DNA of 64,000 bases, from NCBI GenBank assembly GCA_903893215.1, contig CAITLJ010000035.1, positions 93,172 to 157,171 of the forward strand. Reading direction: 5' to 3'. Positions 43,512 through 53,259 of this stretch are shown piece by piece. How positions within the stretch are numbered: the first letter of the stretch is position 1; each line of letters begins with the position of its first letter. The position numbers and the translations under genes were made by a program. The notes under the pieces were generated by a model, which was given only the letters and a program-made list of their open reading frames with translations, ran no database searches and was not told the origin of the DNA. The DNA comes from an uncultured Ferrovum sp. (GTDB taxonomy: Bacteria > Pseudomonadota > Gammaproteobacteria > Burkholderiales > Ferrovaceae).

Positions 43512-45011
43512 ATGCAGATTGCCGATTTTGCTGCCCCGGACAAAACCATCCCGGCAGACTGGCAGGTCAGCGCACACGCCACGCCAGTTGCGCACCCCAA
43601 ACTGCTCGCCTTCAATCACGGGCTGGCCACCAGACTGGGGTTGCAGACGGCCGACTGCACGCCACAGCAACTGGCGGAAATCTTTTCTGGCAACGTCGTC
43701 CCGACCGGCGCAAGCCCGATGGCATTGGCCTATGCCGGCCACCAGTTCGGCAACTTTGTACCGCAACTGGGCGATGGACGCGCGCTGCTGCTGGGAGAAG
43801 TGATCGACCCGGCTGGCGCGCGCCATGACATCCAGCTGAAAGGCTCCGGTGCCACGCCCTTCTCCCGTCGCGGTGACGGACGCGCGGCACTTGGCCCCGT
43901 GCTGCGTGAATATCTGGTGAGCGAGGCCATGCACGCCTTGGGTATTCCCGCCACGCGCGCGCTGGCGGCAGTGGCCACCGGCGAACTGGTCCAGCGCGAA
44001 CGTCCCTTGCCGGGCGCCGTGCTCACCCGGGTGGCCAGCAGCCATATCCGGGTAGGCACGTTCCAGTACTTTGCGGCGCGCGAGGATCTGGCCGCACTGC
44101 GTGCCCTGGCCGACCACGTGATCGCGCGTCACTACCCCGAACTGAGTGCCGAACCGAATCCATATCTGATGCTGCTGGATGCGATCGCTGAGCGCCAGGT
44201 GCGCCTGATCGCTCAGTGGATGCAGGCAGGATTCATCCACGGCGTGATGAATACCGACAACATGGCCGTTTCCGGCGAAACACTCGACTTTGGTCCTTGT
44301 GCTTTCATGGAGGCCTACCATCCGGACACGGTGTTCAGCGCCATCGACACCCAGGGACGATATGCCTTTGGCCAGCAACCGGTGATGGCTGCGTGGAATC
44401 TGGCGCGACTGGCCGAAACGCTGCTGCCGCTGATCGATGGCACCGTGGAGCAGGCCGCCAGCCAGGCGCAGGCGCTGATCCATACCGTGCAGCCGCGCTG
44501 CCGCGCGCACTATCTGCAGGGCATGGCTGCCAGACTCGGCCTGCAGGAACTGCAGGAGAGTGATGCCCCGTTGATCGACCAATTGCTCAAGCATCTTGCC
44601 GATGCCGGTGCGGATTACACCCGCAGCCTGCGGGGGCTCAGCCTGATGGTCCCCGCAGGCCCGGCAGAGGCGCAGCAGATCGCCCGGGACAATGGATTGC
44701 CTGCCGAGGCTGCGCTGGCGCTGCAGGACGTGCTGCAGGACTGGCTGCCCGCCTGGCATGCGCGTCTGGCCGTACAAGGACGTCCGCCGACGGCGGTGGC
44801 ACAGTTCATGAACACGCACAATCCGCTCTACATTCCACGCAATCACCTGGTGGAGCAGGCATTGCAAGCCGCGTATCAGGGCGATCTCGAACCGTTCCGG
44901 CAATTGCAACAGGTGCTCGCCCAGCCCTGCATGGCGCAGGCCGGCCGCGAAGCCTACGCGTCTGCGGCGCGCCCCGAGGAACAGGTGCTCCGTACCTTCT
45001 GTGGCACCTGA
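43512..45011 (+). CDS. selO: SelO (YdiU), protein adenylyltransferase
   Basis: 499 residues; pseudokinase-fold enzyme that binds ATP upside down and AMPylates proteins. Motifs AYAGHQFGNFVPQLGDGRA, IQLKGSGATPFSRRGDGRA, VLREYLVSEAMHALGIP, IHGVMNTDNMAVSGETLDFG (metal-binding) and FMNTHNPLYIPRN match the family. It lacks the C-terminal selenocysteine region of eukaryotic SelO, as usual in bacteria. Linked to redox stress and glutathionylation in E. coli. Start ATG 43512 chosen because AAAGG is 9 bases upstream; another ATG 9 bases earlier overlaps that site. Confidence 0.94.
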   Translation: MQIADFAAPDKTIPADWQVSAHATPVAHPKLLAFNHGLATRLGLQTADCTPQQLAEIFSGNVVPTGASPMALAYAGHQFGNFVPQLGDGRALLLGEVIDPAGARHDIQLKGSGATPFSRRGDGRAALGPVLREYLVSEAMHALGIPATRALAAVATGELVQRERPLPGAVLTRVASSHIRVGTFQYFAAREDLAALRALADHVIARHYPELSAEPNPYLMLLDAIAERQVRLIAQWMQAGFIHGVMNTDNMAVSGETLDFGPCAFMEAYHPDTVFSAIDTQGRYAFGQQPVMAAWNLARLAETLLPLIDGTVEQAASQAQALIHTVQPRCRAHYLQGMAARLGLQELQESDAPLIDQLLKHLADAGADYTRSLRGLSLMVPAGPAEAQQIARDNGLPAEAALALQDVLQDWLPAWHARLAVQGRPPTAVAQFMNTHNPLYIPRNHLVEQALQAAYQGDLEPFRQLQQVLAQPCMAQAGREAYASAARPEEQVLRTFCGT

Positions 45012-45058
45012 CCCGCCGACGAACGGTTCGCCGAACAGCAGGCCGCCAATCCCTCGAC

Positions 45059-45922
45059 TCAGTCCGTTGACTGAAGGCGCATGAGGCGTTCCTGCTCCTG
45101 TTCCTCGGCCGCCGCGATCTCGCGCAGGATCGCCGCCAGATCCACCGAGGCGCGCTCGGGTGCGAAAACGCCCGTGAGCGGCGTATCCGGCTGCAGCAGT
45201 CCCGCCGAATAGAGATCCCAGAGTTCCGCACCGTACTGGGTGGTAGCCAGTTCCGGAGCGAAGCGGGCAAAGAAATTGCGCACATTGTTGACGTCGCGCA
45301 ACAACATGCGACTGGCGTGGTTGTTGCCGGCGGCGTCCACTGCCTGCGGCAGGTCAATGATGGCAGGGCCACTCTCACCGGCGGCATTCTCTGCCAACAG
45401 GATGTTGAATTCCGACAGGTCGCCGTGCACCACGCCTGCACATAGCATGCGCGTCACCTCCCGGATCAGTGCGGCATGGTGGCGCAGCGCATCCGCAGAA
45501 GAAAACTGCACGTCGTTCAATCGCGGCGCGGCATTGCCTTCGGCATCCACCAGCAATTCCATCAGCAGTACACCGTCGAGGAACTGGTAAGGCGTGGGAA
45601 CGCGCACCCCGGCGGCGGCCAGCCGGCGCAGCGCATCCACCTCGGCGCTTTGCCATGCGGCTTCCGCCGCCTCACGCCCGAAACGGGTGCCTTTCGCCAT
45701 GGCGCGCGCCTGACGGGAATTGCGGGTGCGCCGGTTCTCGGTGTAATCCACCGCCTGCCGGAAACTGCGCTGCTGGGCTTCCTTATAAACCTTGGCGCAG
45801 AGCGTGTGTTCACCCTGACGCACCACGTACACGGTGGCCTCCTTGCCGCTCATCAGCTGCCGCACCACGGTATCGATCAGGCCTTCTTCCAGCAGGGATT
45901 GCAGTCGTTTCGGGGTTTTCAT
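45059..45922 (-). CDS. RIO1-family atypical serine kinase
   Basis: 287 residues. RIO fold: flexible ATP loop MSGKEATVYVV, Lys in LCAKVYK, catalytic HGDLSEFNIL (Asp base and Asn) and metal-binding IIDLPQAV. All catalytic residues are present, so an active kinase or ATPase. RIO1 acts in ribosome maturation in eukaryotes and archaea; the role of bacterial members is largely unexplored. Start at ATG 45922 (MKTPKRLQSLLEEGLID) fits the family; upstream frame to 46015 is not conserved. Convergent with selO and divergent from modA. Confidence 0.9.
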   Translation of the reverse strand: MKTPKRLQSLLEEGLIDTVVRQLMSGKEATVYVVRQGEHTLCAKVYKEAQQRSFRQAVDYTENRRTRNSRQARAMAKGTRFGREAAEAAWQSAEVDALRRLAAAGVRVPTPYQFLDGVLLMELLVDAEGNAAPRLNDVQFSSADALRHHAALIREVTRMLCAGVVHGDLSEFNILLAENAAGESGPAIIDLPQAVDAAGNNHASRMLLRDVNNVRNFFARFAPELATTQYGAELWDLYSAGLLQPDTPLTGVFAPERASVDLAAILREIAAAEEQEQERLMRLQSTD

Positions 45923-46058
45923 GTCAACAGCATTTCGGTGGCGCGCCTGCAACGGGAAGCCCGGAACGGACATTCCGGGGAGGACACCGCCGACGTTGAT
46001 TGGGTGCCTCGCCACCTAGGGTAGCGTGTTGCGTCGACGCTGGCACGCGAAGGCGCAT

Positions 46059-46080
46059 GTTATATTCAACGGTATATAAC
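46059..46080. promoter_or_regulatory. ModE-type palindrome before modABC
   Basis: GTTATAT (46059-46065) and ATATAAC (46074-46080) form an exact 7-bp inverted repeat with an 8-base spacer, the TATAT/ATATA architecture of ModE operators. It lies 26 bases before the modA start and would include the modA -10 region, consistent with repression when molybdate is plentiful. Confidence 0.7.
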
Positions 46081-46105
46081 GACTACCGAACGCTTGCCGG
46101 TCCCC

Positions 46106-46879
46106 ATGCGCATCCACGCCCTGCCTCTCGCTCAAATCCTGCCTGCGCTTGGTCTGCTCGGCAGCCTGTCCCTGGCGACACCCTGCCAGGCGGCCGACCT
46201 CACTGTGTCTGCCGCCGTCAGCCTGTCCAATGCCTTCCGGGCACTTGCCGCACGGTTTGAAGCTGAACACGCCGATACCCATGTGCTGCTGAATTTTGCG
46301 GCCTCGGATGCGCTGCTGGCCCAGATCACCAAGGGTGCACCGGTAGACGTATTCGCCTCGGCCGATCAGGACACCATGGACAAAGCCGCCACCCGCCAGT
46401 TGATCGACCCGGCCAGCCGGGAGAACTTCGTACGCAACCGCCTCGTCCTGATCACACCACTGCCGGGCGGCCTGCGCCTGAAGTCGCTGGCCGACCTCAG
46501 CCTGCCGGAAGTGCACCATCTTGTGATGGGCAGACCGGAGGGCGTTCCCGCCGGACGGTATGCGCGGGCAGCGCTGCAGGAGATCGGGCTGTGGCCAGCG
46601 CTGGAATCGCGCACCATCTTTGCGCAGAACGTACGCCAGGCTCTGGACTACGTGGTGCGCGGTGAAGTGGAGGCAGGCTTTGTCTATGCCACTGATGCAG
46701 CACTGCAGGTCGACCGGGTACAAGTGGCATTCGAGGTGCCGACCGGACGACCGATCACCTACCCGGTCGCTGCAATTGCAGGCAGTCCGCAGCCGGTGCT
46801 GGCCCGGCAGTTCATCCACTTCCTTGCCAGCCCGTCCAGCCAGGCCATATTGGCAGGCTTTGGCTTCGAAAAGCCCTGA
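46106..46879 (+). CDS. modA: ModA, periplasmic molybdate-binding protein
   Basis: 257 residues. Signal peptide (MRIHALPLAQILPALGLLGS ending near PCQA-ADL), then the class II solute-binding fold: VSAAVSLSNAFRAL, NFAASDALLAQI, DVFASADQDTMD and AGFVYATDAAL. Ser residues in AAVSLS and FAASDAL are positions that coordinate the oxyanion in ModA. Captures molybdate/tungstate for ModBC. Start ATG 46106 preferred over the TTG at 46094. Four-gene operon modA-modB-modC-modE-like with short gaps or overlaps. Confidence 0.94.
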   Translation: MRIHALPLAQILPALGLLGSLSLATPCQAADLTVSAAVSLSNAFRALAARFEAEHADTHVLLNFAASDALLAQITKGAPVDVFASADQDTMDKAATRQLIDPASRENFVRNRLVLITPLPGGLRLKSLADLSLPEVHHLVMGRPEGVPAGRYARAALQEIGLWPALESRTIFAQNVRQALDYVVRGEVEAGFVYATDAALQVDRVQVAFEVPTGRPITYPVAAIAGSPQPVLARQFIHFLASPSSQAILAGFGFEKP

Positions 46880-46882
46880 CGG

Positions 46883-47581
46883 ATGATGGATGGCGCACTG
46901 TTCCAGCTGGCATGGCCGGCGCTCACGTTGTCGCTGCGGGTGGCGGCGTGGGCGACTGCGATCAACCTGCTGCTGGGTGTGGCAACCGGCTTTGCACTGG
47001 CGCGCCTGCGCTGGCCCGGCATTAACCTGCTCGATGCGGTGCTTACGCTGCCGATGGTGCTGCCCCCCACCGTACTGGGGTATTACCTGCTGGTGCTGCT
47101 CGGCAGACGAGGACTGGTCGGCAACTGGCTTGCACAGCATTTCGGCATCACCCTGATCTTCACCTGGCAGGGCGCAGTGATTGCTGCAACCCTCGTCGCC
47201 TTTCCGTTGGTGCTGAAAGCGGCACGCACTGCGTTCGAACAGATTGATCCACAACTCGAGCAGGCCGGCAGGGTACTCGGACTGAACGAAGCGGCGATCT
47301 TTCTGCGCATCAGCTTGCCGCTGGCCTGGCGCGGCATCCTGGCCGGCGGACTGCTGGCCTTTGCCCGGGCGCTGGGCGAATTCGGCGCCACCTTGATGGT
47401 GGCGGGCAGCATTCCCGGGCGCACCCAAACCCTGTCGGTGGCAATCTTTGAGGCCGTCCAGGCCGGCGAGGACACGCTGGCCAACATGCTGGTGTTGATC
47501 ACGTCGACCGCTTGCGTGCTGATACTGGTATGTGCCGGACGACTCGCCCCGGCCAGTCCTTCCAGCCGACGTGCCCAATGA
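46883..47581 (+). CDS. modB: ModB, molybdate ABC transporter permease
   Basis: 232 residues with about five or six membrane helices and the EAA loop EQAGRVLGLNEAAIFLRISL (contact to ModC). LPMVLPPTVLGYYLLVLLG and ALGEFGATLMVAGSIPGRTQ (given as two landmarks) are typical ModB segments. Starts 3 bases after modA and overlaps modC by 4 bases. Confidence 0.95.
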   Translation: MMDGALFQLAWPALTLSLRVAAWATAINLLLGVATGFALARLRWPGINLLDAVLTLPMVLPPTVLGYYLLVLLGRRGLVGNWLAQHFGITLIFTWQGAVIAATLVAFPLVLKAARTAFEQIDPQLEQAGRVLGLNEAAIFLRISLPLAWRGILAGGLLAFARALGEFGATLMVAGSIPGRTQTLSVAIFEAVQAGEDTLANMLVLITSTACVLILVCAGRLAPASPSSRRAQ

Positions 47582-48249
47582 GCCTTACCTTGCGCCTGCA
47601 GGCCCGGGTGAGCAGCGGTCCGCGCACCTTCAGGCTCGACATCGACTGGCAGACCTCCGCACAACGTATCGTGATTCATGGCCCGTCGGGTGCCGGCAAA
47701 AGCCTGACACTCCAGGCGCTGGCAGGCCTGTTGCGCCCCAGCGCAGGACGGCTGGCGATCGGGGATACGGTGCTGTTCGACCATACGGCCGGCATCGATC
47801 TGCCGGCACGACAGCGCCAGCTGGGCTATGTGTTCCAGGATTACGCCCTGTTTCCGCACCTCGATGTCCGTCAAAACGTGGCCTTCGGACTGCAGCCAGG
47901 CCTGCGCAATCCGCTGCGTGGCGCGCGCGATCCGCGTGTGGAGCACTGGCTGGATGCCCTCGGTCTGCGCCTGGTGGCCGCGCAGGCACCCCACACCCTC
48001 TCCGGCGGCCAACGCCAGCGCACCGCCCTGGCGCGCGCCCTGGTCAGTTCGCCACGCGCGCTGCTGCTGGACGAGCCATTCTCGGCGCTGGACCCGGCCC
48101 TGCGCAGCCGGATGCGCGATGAACTGGAACAGCTGCTCGACCAACTGCGCTTGCCGCTGGTGCTGATCTCGCATGATGCCGAGGATCTCGCCCGCTTTGG
48201 TGAGGCCACCCTGGCATTGGCCGAGGGTACCCGACATGACGCGCGCTGA
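47578..48249 (+). CDS. modC: ModC, molybdate ABC transporter ATPase without TOBE domain
   Basis: 223 residues. Walker A HGPSGAGKSL, Q loop YVFQDYALFPHL, ABC signature LSGGQRQRTALARAL, Walker B ALLLDEPFSALD and switch His in VLISHDAEDL are all intact. Classical ModC has about 350 residues, the last 130 being a molybdate-binding TOBE/Mop domain that trans-inhibits transport; it is absent here and the stop follows directly after the ATPase domain. ATGA overlap with modB and 14-base overlap with the next gene. Confidence 0.94.
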   Translation: MSLTLRLQARVSSGPRTFRLDIDWQTSAQRIVIHGPSGAGKSLTLQALAGLLRPSAGRLAIGDTVLFDHTAGIDLPARQRQLGYVFQDYALFPHLDVRQNVAFGLQPGLRNPLRGARDPRVEHWLDALGLRLVAAQAPHTLSGGQRQRTALARALVSSPRALLLDEPFSALDPALRSRMRDELEQLLDQLRLPLVLISHDAEDLARFGEATLALAEGTRHDAR

Positions 48250-48613
48250 ACCTCAGGTGCGGTTGCGGCTGCGCGTCAGCATAGGCACCGAGATTGCCGT
48301 CGGCCCGGGCAAGATCGCCCTGCTTGAAGCCGTGGTCGCCACCGGCTCGATCTCGGCGGCGGCACGCAGCATCGGCATGTCCTATCGGCGCGCCTGGCTG
48401 CTGCTCGACGAGCTCAACCACGCAATGGCCAATCCGGTGCTGTACTCCAGCACTGGCGGACAGCGCGGTGGTGGCAGCGCGGTGACCGCCGCCGGCCTGC
48501 AGCTGATTGCACTGTATCGCAGGATCGAACGCGAGTCGGCTGTCGCCTGCGCCGCCCCGATCACGCAGCTGCTGAATCTGCTGGCGGATCCGCCGGCGGC
48601 AGGGACTGATTGA
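48236..48613 (+). CDS. ModE-like winged-HTH regulator (DNA-binding domain only)
   Basis: 125 residues. ALLEAVVATGSISAAARSIG and MSYRRAWLLLDELNHAM form the LysR-like winged HTH of ModE; the GGQRGGGSAVTAAGLQLIALYR segment is the dimer-helix region. The tandem Mop domains that bind molybdate in E. coli ModE (262 residues) are missing, so the molybdate signal must come another way or the protein is constitutive. Overlaps modC by 14 bases and, tail to tail, the phosphorylase-kinase-like gene by 53 bases. Likely binds the palindrome before modA. Confidence 0.85.
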   Translation: MTRAEPQVRLRLRVSIGTEIAVGPGKIALLEAVVATGSISAAARSIGMSYRRAWLLLDELNHAMANPVLYSSTGGQRGGGSAVTAAGLQLIALYRRIERESAVACAAPITQLLNLLADPPAAGTD

Positions 48614-51600
48614 GCAGGAAGCGCACGGCAGCCAGCACGGCATTCGCCACCTGGTGTGGCGGGCTGGCATAGAACGCGTTCCAGGCGGCGGCCACATGAT
48701 CGCCATAGGCTGCCTCACTGATCTCCGGCCGCTGTTCCAGCCAGTTCAGGCGCACGCCATGGCCGATGATCACATCGAGCACCAGATAGCTGTCCACCCG
48801 CAGCCCCCAGTTGGCACGCAGCATGTGCGAAAGTGCCAGCAGCGCCTCGACACACAGCTGACGGTATTCAGGCGCCTGGATCTTGTTCATCAGGTCTTCG
48901 ATCTGCAGCTCGAACGTCTTTTCGCCGCGTGTCATGTCGGCCTGGGCCAGGGCACTCTCCACCCGGTTACGCGAGTCCAGCTGGTCACCAATCACCAGCC
49001 CCTTGCATTGCCGCAACAATTCCCACACCCGCTCATAGAAATCCTCCGGCGCACGGGTGAGCACGCCGCCCAGTTCGCGCCACGCCATCCAGCCACCAGC
49101 ATCCTCAGGCAGCACCGGATCGCTGGACGCAGGAAAGTGCACCGTCACCAGTCCACCACCGTCCCGGGTGAAATGCAGTGACTGCACTTGCGCCAGGCAA
49201 CTGGTCATTTCGCGCTCGCGCACGATCACGTCACGCAGTCGCTCCAGCACGGCGTACGGACTAAGCTCAAGCAGGTGATCAAAGGCCTCATCCTGGGTCA
49301 CATCATGGTCCCTTGCCAGGGCGGCGGTAACCAGCCGCAACAGGTGCCAGGCGCGCAGGGTGAGCGTGCCCCCCAGTAAGGTGCGGTCCGCCTTGATCAA
49401 CATGCCCAAATAGATCAGTACCTCCTGCACCATCGCACGGTAGTGCGGATCTTCCACCCCGGAGGCCTGCATGCGCTGCACGATCTCGGCATTGCCGATC
49501 GGATGTTCGATGATCGACTGTGCGTTGAAGGCGCGCCCTACCGCCACGCGCTTCTGGCGCAGCACGATCTGCGCAATCGCATCCTCCAGCCCCTCATCAT
49601 GCCGCTCCAGCAGACCGGCTGAACGACGCACCACGCCCCACAGACGCCGCCAGCGCGCGCGCTCGAACACCGCCTGCGCCAGGGCACGCACCGTGCTACC
49701 GGAGGGCGTCTGATAGTCGGGCCCCATCCGGGCCCACAGCAACTGCAAGATTTCGATGTGTTCATAGGGATTGCGACTGCGCCCCAGCGCCGTCAGCAGC
49801 GCCTCCGGGCGTGTCTCGCGGCGCAGGCTGGCGGCACGTCCCGAGCTGAGCACCCGGATCGCATCATCCTGCCAGATCAGTTCCGGGGCACTGACCGGTG
49901 CCATTGCCAGCGCCGTGGTGCGGGCAGGCAGGCTGTCCAGCCAGTCAATCTTCTCACTGTGCGCGCGCGGCAGCACCTCTGCCAACAAGCCGGTGTGCAC
50001 CCCCTCCTCCCCGCCATCCTGCAGACGCACCAGATAGGTCAGCAGTTCGCTGGCCCCTGCCGCATCGAGCATGGCCTCGGTGATGCGGAGCGCAATCAGT
50101 GGCTGGCCAGTCTTGAACCAGCGGCGCCGCAGGTAAGGCAGTTCGGTGCGCAGGTTTTCCATCAGCATGCGGTTGTCCAGATGCAGATAGGAGTCCTGAT
50201 TGTGGGCAAAATGAGGCAGGAACAGCAGGCGCTGACCACCCAGCACATACACCTGACTGGTGGCCAGGGTTTCCGGCCGTCGCGCCGGGCGGCCGGACAG
50301 GCCCAATGCGAGGTTGCGGCCGAGTTCACTGTAGGCGTTCTCGAGATCGTCCGGATGGCGGATTTCCACGGGTGCCATCTGCTCGCGGGTTTGCGCGCGT
50401 ATGCCGGCGGCAGCCAGCCGGGCCGCCACCAGCGGATCACTGGCCAGCAACACCAGCTGCACCTGGATCTCGCGCTGCCCACCCACCAATCGCCGCCGCT
50501 GCAAGGGATCCAGCTGCGCAGCAGTGACCAGACCATCATCAAGCAGCTGCGCCAACAGAAACAGGCTTTGCGCCCATACGAGCGGCACGTTCTCGTTCGG
50601 CTCGCGCGCCTGACTACCGGGGGCATTGCGCTCGGCATCAATGCGCGCCGCCGGCACGTAATAGAGTTCCGGCAGCAAGGCCTCGCCATCCCGCACCTGC
50701 AGCAGTCCCTCCAGCCGGCTGCGCCAATCCCTGGCCGCCACCGCGTCGCCACGCATCAATGCATCCAGACACAGGTAGGTGAAGAACAGGGGCCACTCGG
50801 ACTCGATGTGCTCGAACAGGGCGAGCTCGCCCGGCTCGTAATGCAATCGGCTGTGATCCTCCAGCACGGTCTGGTGACCATCACGCAGAAACCGTTTGCA
50901 GCCATACGCCCCGGCCAGCTTGGTGGTGATCTCATCCCGGGTGCGCACCACCAGCTCCGGGTTTTCCACGGCAAAGGCCGGGAAGCTGATGATGGCCAGT
51001 AGCGCAGCATCGATTTCCTTCGACTGGGATTCGCGCGGCAGCAGGTTCATCAGGGTGGTGCGCATATTGGCGATGTCGTCGCCGGGAACATGGATGGCGG
51101 GCGCCCCACCGGGTAGCAGGCTGAATCCCTGGATCGCTTCCAGTGCTGCCTTGGCCATGCCCACCGAACTGGCGTTGACCTCGCCCACCCCGCTGTTACG
51201 TTTGTGCCCGCGCTCCCAGATACCGTAATCCGGCGTGCGGTCTGCCCGACTGAGGTAGTAGGCCAGGTTCTGCACAAAATCCACTTCCGCCCGGCTGGCA
51301 ATGATCTGCAGGCCGGAGGCCGACATCTGCGCCAGCATCAGCACAAACAGCGAGGTGGCATCGAGTTGCAGGTGCCCCCATTCGCCGTCGCCCACCACCG
51401 GTTGACCGGTGCGCGTGTCGTATTTTGCATGAAGTGCATCAAGGGGGTTCTGCGAATGCTTGAAAGCCTCCACCTTGCCTGCCTGACGCATCATCGATGC
51501 CAGCAGGCCGCGCATCAGACGGACCACCGACTGTGCCAGGCGCTCCGCCTGCGCTGCATCGCGCCCGCGGTGAGCCAGCGCCAGGCCCCAGATCGCCAGG

Positions 51601-51785
51601 ATGCTGTAAACGTTGTCGCGCACCCAGGCATGGGTGTAGTCGCCGTGCACGGTGATCGCGGTGCTGGCCGGCAGCAGACCGCTGTCCGCGTCCTGCCGCG
51701 CGAGGATGATCACCTCGGCCTGCCGAAGGTACTGTGCAAGCGCGGCGCGCTGCCCGGGAGTAAGCGACGGATTGGACATCGTCAT
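48561..51785 (-). CDS. Phosphorylase kinase alpha/beta-like protein (GH15-related) in the glycogen operon
   Basis: 1074 residues, close to the length of eukaryotic phosphorylase kinase (PhK) beta. The N-terminal 340 residues form a GH15-like (alpha/alpha)6 barrel and carry motifs I recognise from animal PhK alpha/beta: [17 protein letters not shown] (52-68), [26 protein letters not shown] (136-146), YGIWERG (E191, equivalent to a glucoamylase acid), [15 protein letters not shown] (204-218), [16 protein letters not shown] and RFLRDGH. The rest is helical repeat without membrane segments. No kinase domain or calmodulin site is visible in it. ATGA overlap with glgA implies translational coupling. 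Possible roles: glucan-binding scaffold, regulator of glycogen enzymes, or a glycosidase; not settled. Confidence 0.85.
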   Translation of the reverse strand: MTMSNPSLTPGQRAALAQYLRQAEVIILARQDADSGLLPASTAITVHGDYTHAWVRDNVYSILAIWGLALAHRGRDAAQAERLAQSVVRLMRGLLASMMRQAGKVEAFKHSQNPLDALHAKYDTRTGQPVVGDGEWGHLQLDATSLFVLMLAQMSASGLQIIASRAEVDFVQNLAYYLSRADRTPDYGIWERGHKRNSGVGEVNASSVGMAKAALEAIQGFSLLPGGAPAIHVPGDDIANMRTTLMNLLPRESQSKEIDAALLAIISFPAFAVENPELVVRTRDEITTKLAGAYGCKRFLRDGHQTVLEDHSRLHYEPGELALFEHIESEWPLFFTYLCLDALMRGDAVAARDWRSRLEGLLQVRDGEALLPELYYVPAARIDAERNAPGSQAREPNENVPLVWAQSLFLLAQLLDDGLVTAAQLDPLQRRRLVGGQREIQVQLVLLASDPLVAARLAAAGIRAQTREQMAPVEIRHPDDLENAYSELGRNLALGLSGRPARRPETLATSQVYVLGGQRLLFLPHFAHNQDSYLHLDNRMLMENLRTELPYLRRRWFKTGQPLIALRITEAMLDAAGASELLTYLVRLQDGGEEGVHTGLLAEVLPRAHSEKIDWLDSLPARTTALAMAPVSAPELIWQDDAIRVLSSGRAASLRRETRPEALLTALGRSRNPYEHIEILQLLWARMGPDYQTPSGSTVRALAQAVFERARWRRLWGVVRRSAGLLERHDEGLEDAIAQIVLRQKRVAVGRAFNAQSIIEHPIGNAEIVQRMQASGVEDPHYRAMVQEVLIYLGMLIKADRTLLGGTLTLRAWHLLRLVTAALARDHDVTQDEAFDHLLELSPYAVLERLRDVIVREREMTSCLAQVQSLHFTRDGGGLVTVHFPASSDPVLPEDAGGWMAWRELGGVLTRAPEDFYERVWELLRQCKGLVIGDQLDSRNRVESALAQADMTRGEKTFELQIEDLMNKIQAPEYRQLCVEALLALSHMLRANWGLRVDSYLVLDVIIGHGVRLNWLEQRPEISEAAYGDHVAAAWNAFYASPPHQVANAVLAAVRFLLNQSLPPADPPADSAAA

Positions 51786-53251
51786 GCGTTGTGCCCTGCG
51801 GATTCATCAAGCGCCGTACGATACAGGCTGAGGTACTGGCGTGCCGCGTTGTCCCATGAAAAATGCTGTTGCATGGCGGCGCGCACCACTGCCTGCCATG
51901 CGGCAGGTTGACGGTACAGGTGCTGGGCGCGTCGGCTGGCCTCCAGCCAGTCCGCCACGGTGGCGTGGCTGAACACGAAGCCGGTGGCGATGCCCTGCGC
52001 GCATTGCTCTGCACCCGCATCCACCACGGTATCAGCCAGCCCGCCAGTGCGACGCACCAGCGGCAGGGTGCCATAACGCAGTGCGTACAGCTGCGTGAGG
52101 CCGCAAGGTTCAAAGCGCGACGGCACCAGCAGCACATCGGCGCCAGCCATGATGCGGTGGGAGAGTGCCTCGTCAAAGCCAAGCCGCACCGCCATCACGC
52201 CAGGGTGGGCTGCAGCAGCCGCAGCGAAGCCCTGTTCCAGCCAGCCATCCCCCGAGCCGAGCAGGGCGAACTGCGCGCCGGATTCAAGCAAGGGGGCCAG
52301 CCCCTGCAGCACCAGATCCAGCCCCTTCTGCTCGCTCAATCGGCTCACCACTGCAAACAGCGGCACGTCCGGCATCACGGCCAGCCCCAGCTCCTGCTGC
52401 AGCGCCATCTTGCAACGCGCCTTGCCGTCGGGATCATGCATATCGTAGTTGGCAACCAGTGCCGGATCGGTGGCCGGGTCCCAAAGTGTCGTGTCGACAC
52501 CATTGAGCACCCCCCACAGGCAGGACGCACGGTCGCGCACTACGCCATCAAGGCCCCAGCCGAACTCTGGCAGCGCAATCTCGCGGGCATAGGTGGGACT
52601 GACCGTGGTGATGCAGTCGGCGTAGCGCAAGCCGGCCTTCATGAAGGAGAGCAGCCCGTGAAACTCGAGTCCATCGATCTGGAAAAACCCGGGTGGCAAT
52701 CCGAGTTGTGCAAACAGCGCGCCATCGAAGGTGCCCTGATAAGCCAGGTTGTGCACGGTGAACACCGTGAGCGGCCGCGGCCCGGGCCGGGCGGCCAGGT
52801 ATGCCGGCGCCAGCGCGGCATGCCAGTCATGCGCATGCACCACCTCGGGTGCCCAGGCCGGGTCCAGCCCGCCGGCCGCCAGTTGCGCGCCCACCCAACC
52901 GAGCAAGGCAAAGCGCTGCAGGTTATCGGCCCAGCCACTGCCGTCCGGCGCCTGATAGGGATTCCCGGCACGGCGATACAGGAAAGGGGCATCGATCACG
53001 TAGGCGTGCAGTCCAGTGTCCGGCAACCGCACCAGACGCAGGTGCACCTGCGCTGCACCGAAGGCAGGTCCGAACGTGCATACCGTGTGCTGGATCGTGA
53101 CCCCAGCCAGAACCGCCGGCAGGCCCGGGAGCAACACACGCACATCGGCGCCGGCGGCCACCTGCGCAGGTGGCAGTGCTGCCACCACATCCGCCAGGCC
53201 ACCAGTCTTGATCAGCGGGAAGAGTTCGGCAGCTACGTGAAGGATGCGCAT
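51782..53251 (-). CDS. glgA: GlgA, ADP-glucose glycogen synthase
   Basis: 489 residues, GT5 family. N-terminal ADP-glucose-binding motif [13 protein letters not shown] with K15, [14 protein letters not shown], and the C-terminal catalytic region [18 protein letters not shown] (Glu of the retaining GT-B fold) followed by [11 protein letters not shown]. Extends alpha-1,4-glucan from ADP-glucose made by GlgC. Eight bases downstream of glgC and overlapping the PhK-like gene by 4 bases. Confidence 0.96.
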   Translation of the reverse strand: MRILHVAAELFPLIKTGGLADVVAALPPAQVAAGADVRVLLPGLPAVLAGVTIQHTVCTFGPAFGAAQVHLRLVRLPDTGLHAYVIDAPFLYRRAGNPYQAPDGSGWADNLQRFALLGWVGAQLAAGGLDPAWAPEVVHAHDWHAALAPAYLAARPGPRPLTVFTVHNLAYQGTFDGALFAQLGLPPGFFQIDGLEFHGLLSFMKAGLRYADCITTVSPTYAREIALPEFGWGLDGVVRDRASCLWGVLNGVDTTLWDPATDPALVANYDMHDPDGKARCKMALQQELGLAVMPDVPLFAVVSRLSEQKGLDLVLQGLAPLLESGAQFALLGSGDGWLEQGFAAAAAAHPGVMAVRLGFDEALSHRIMAGADVLLVPSRFEPCGLTQLYALRYGTLPLVRRTGGLADTVVDAGAEQCAQGIATGFVFSHATVADWLEASRRAQHLYRQPAAWQAVVRAAMQQHFSWDNAARQYLSLYRTALDESAGHNA

Positions 53252-53259
53252 TGTTTCAG

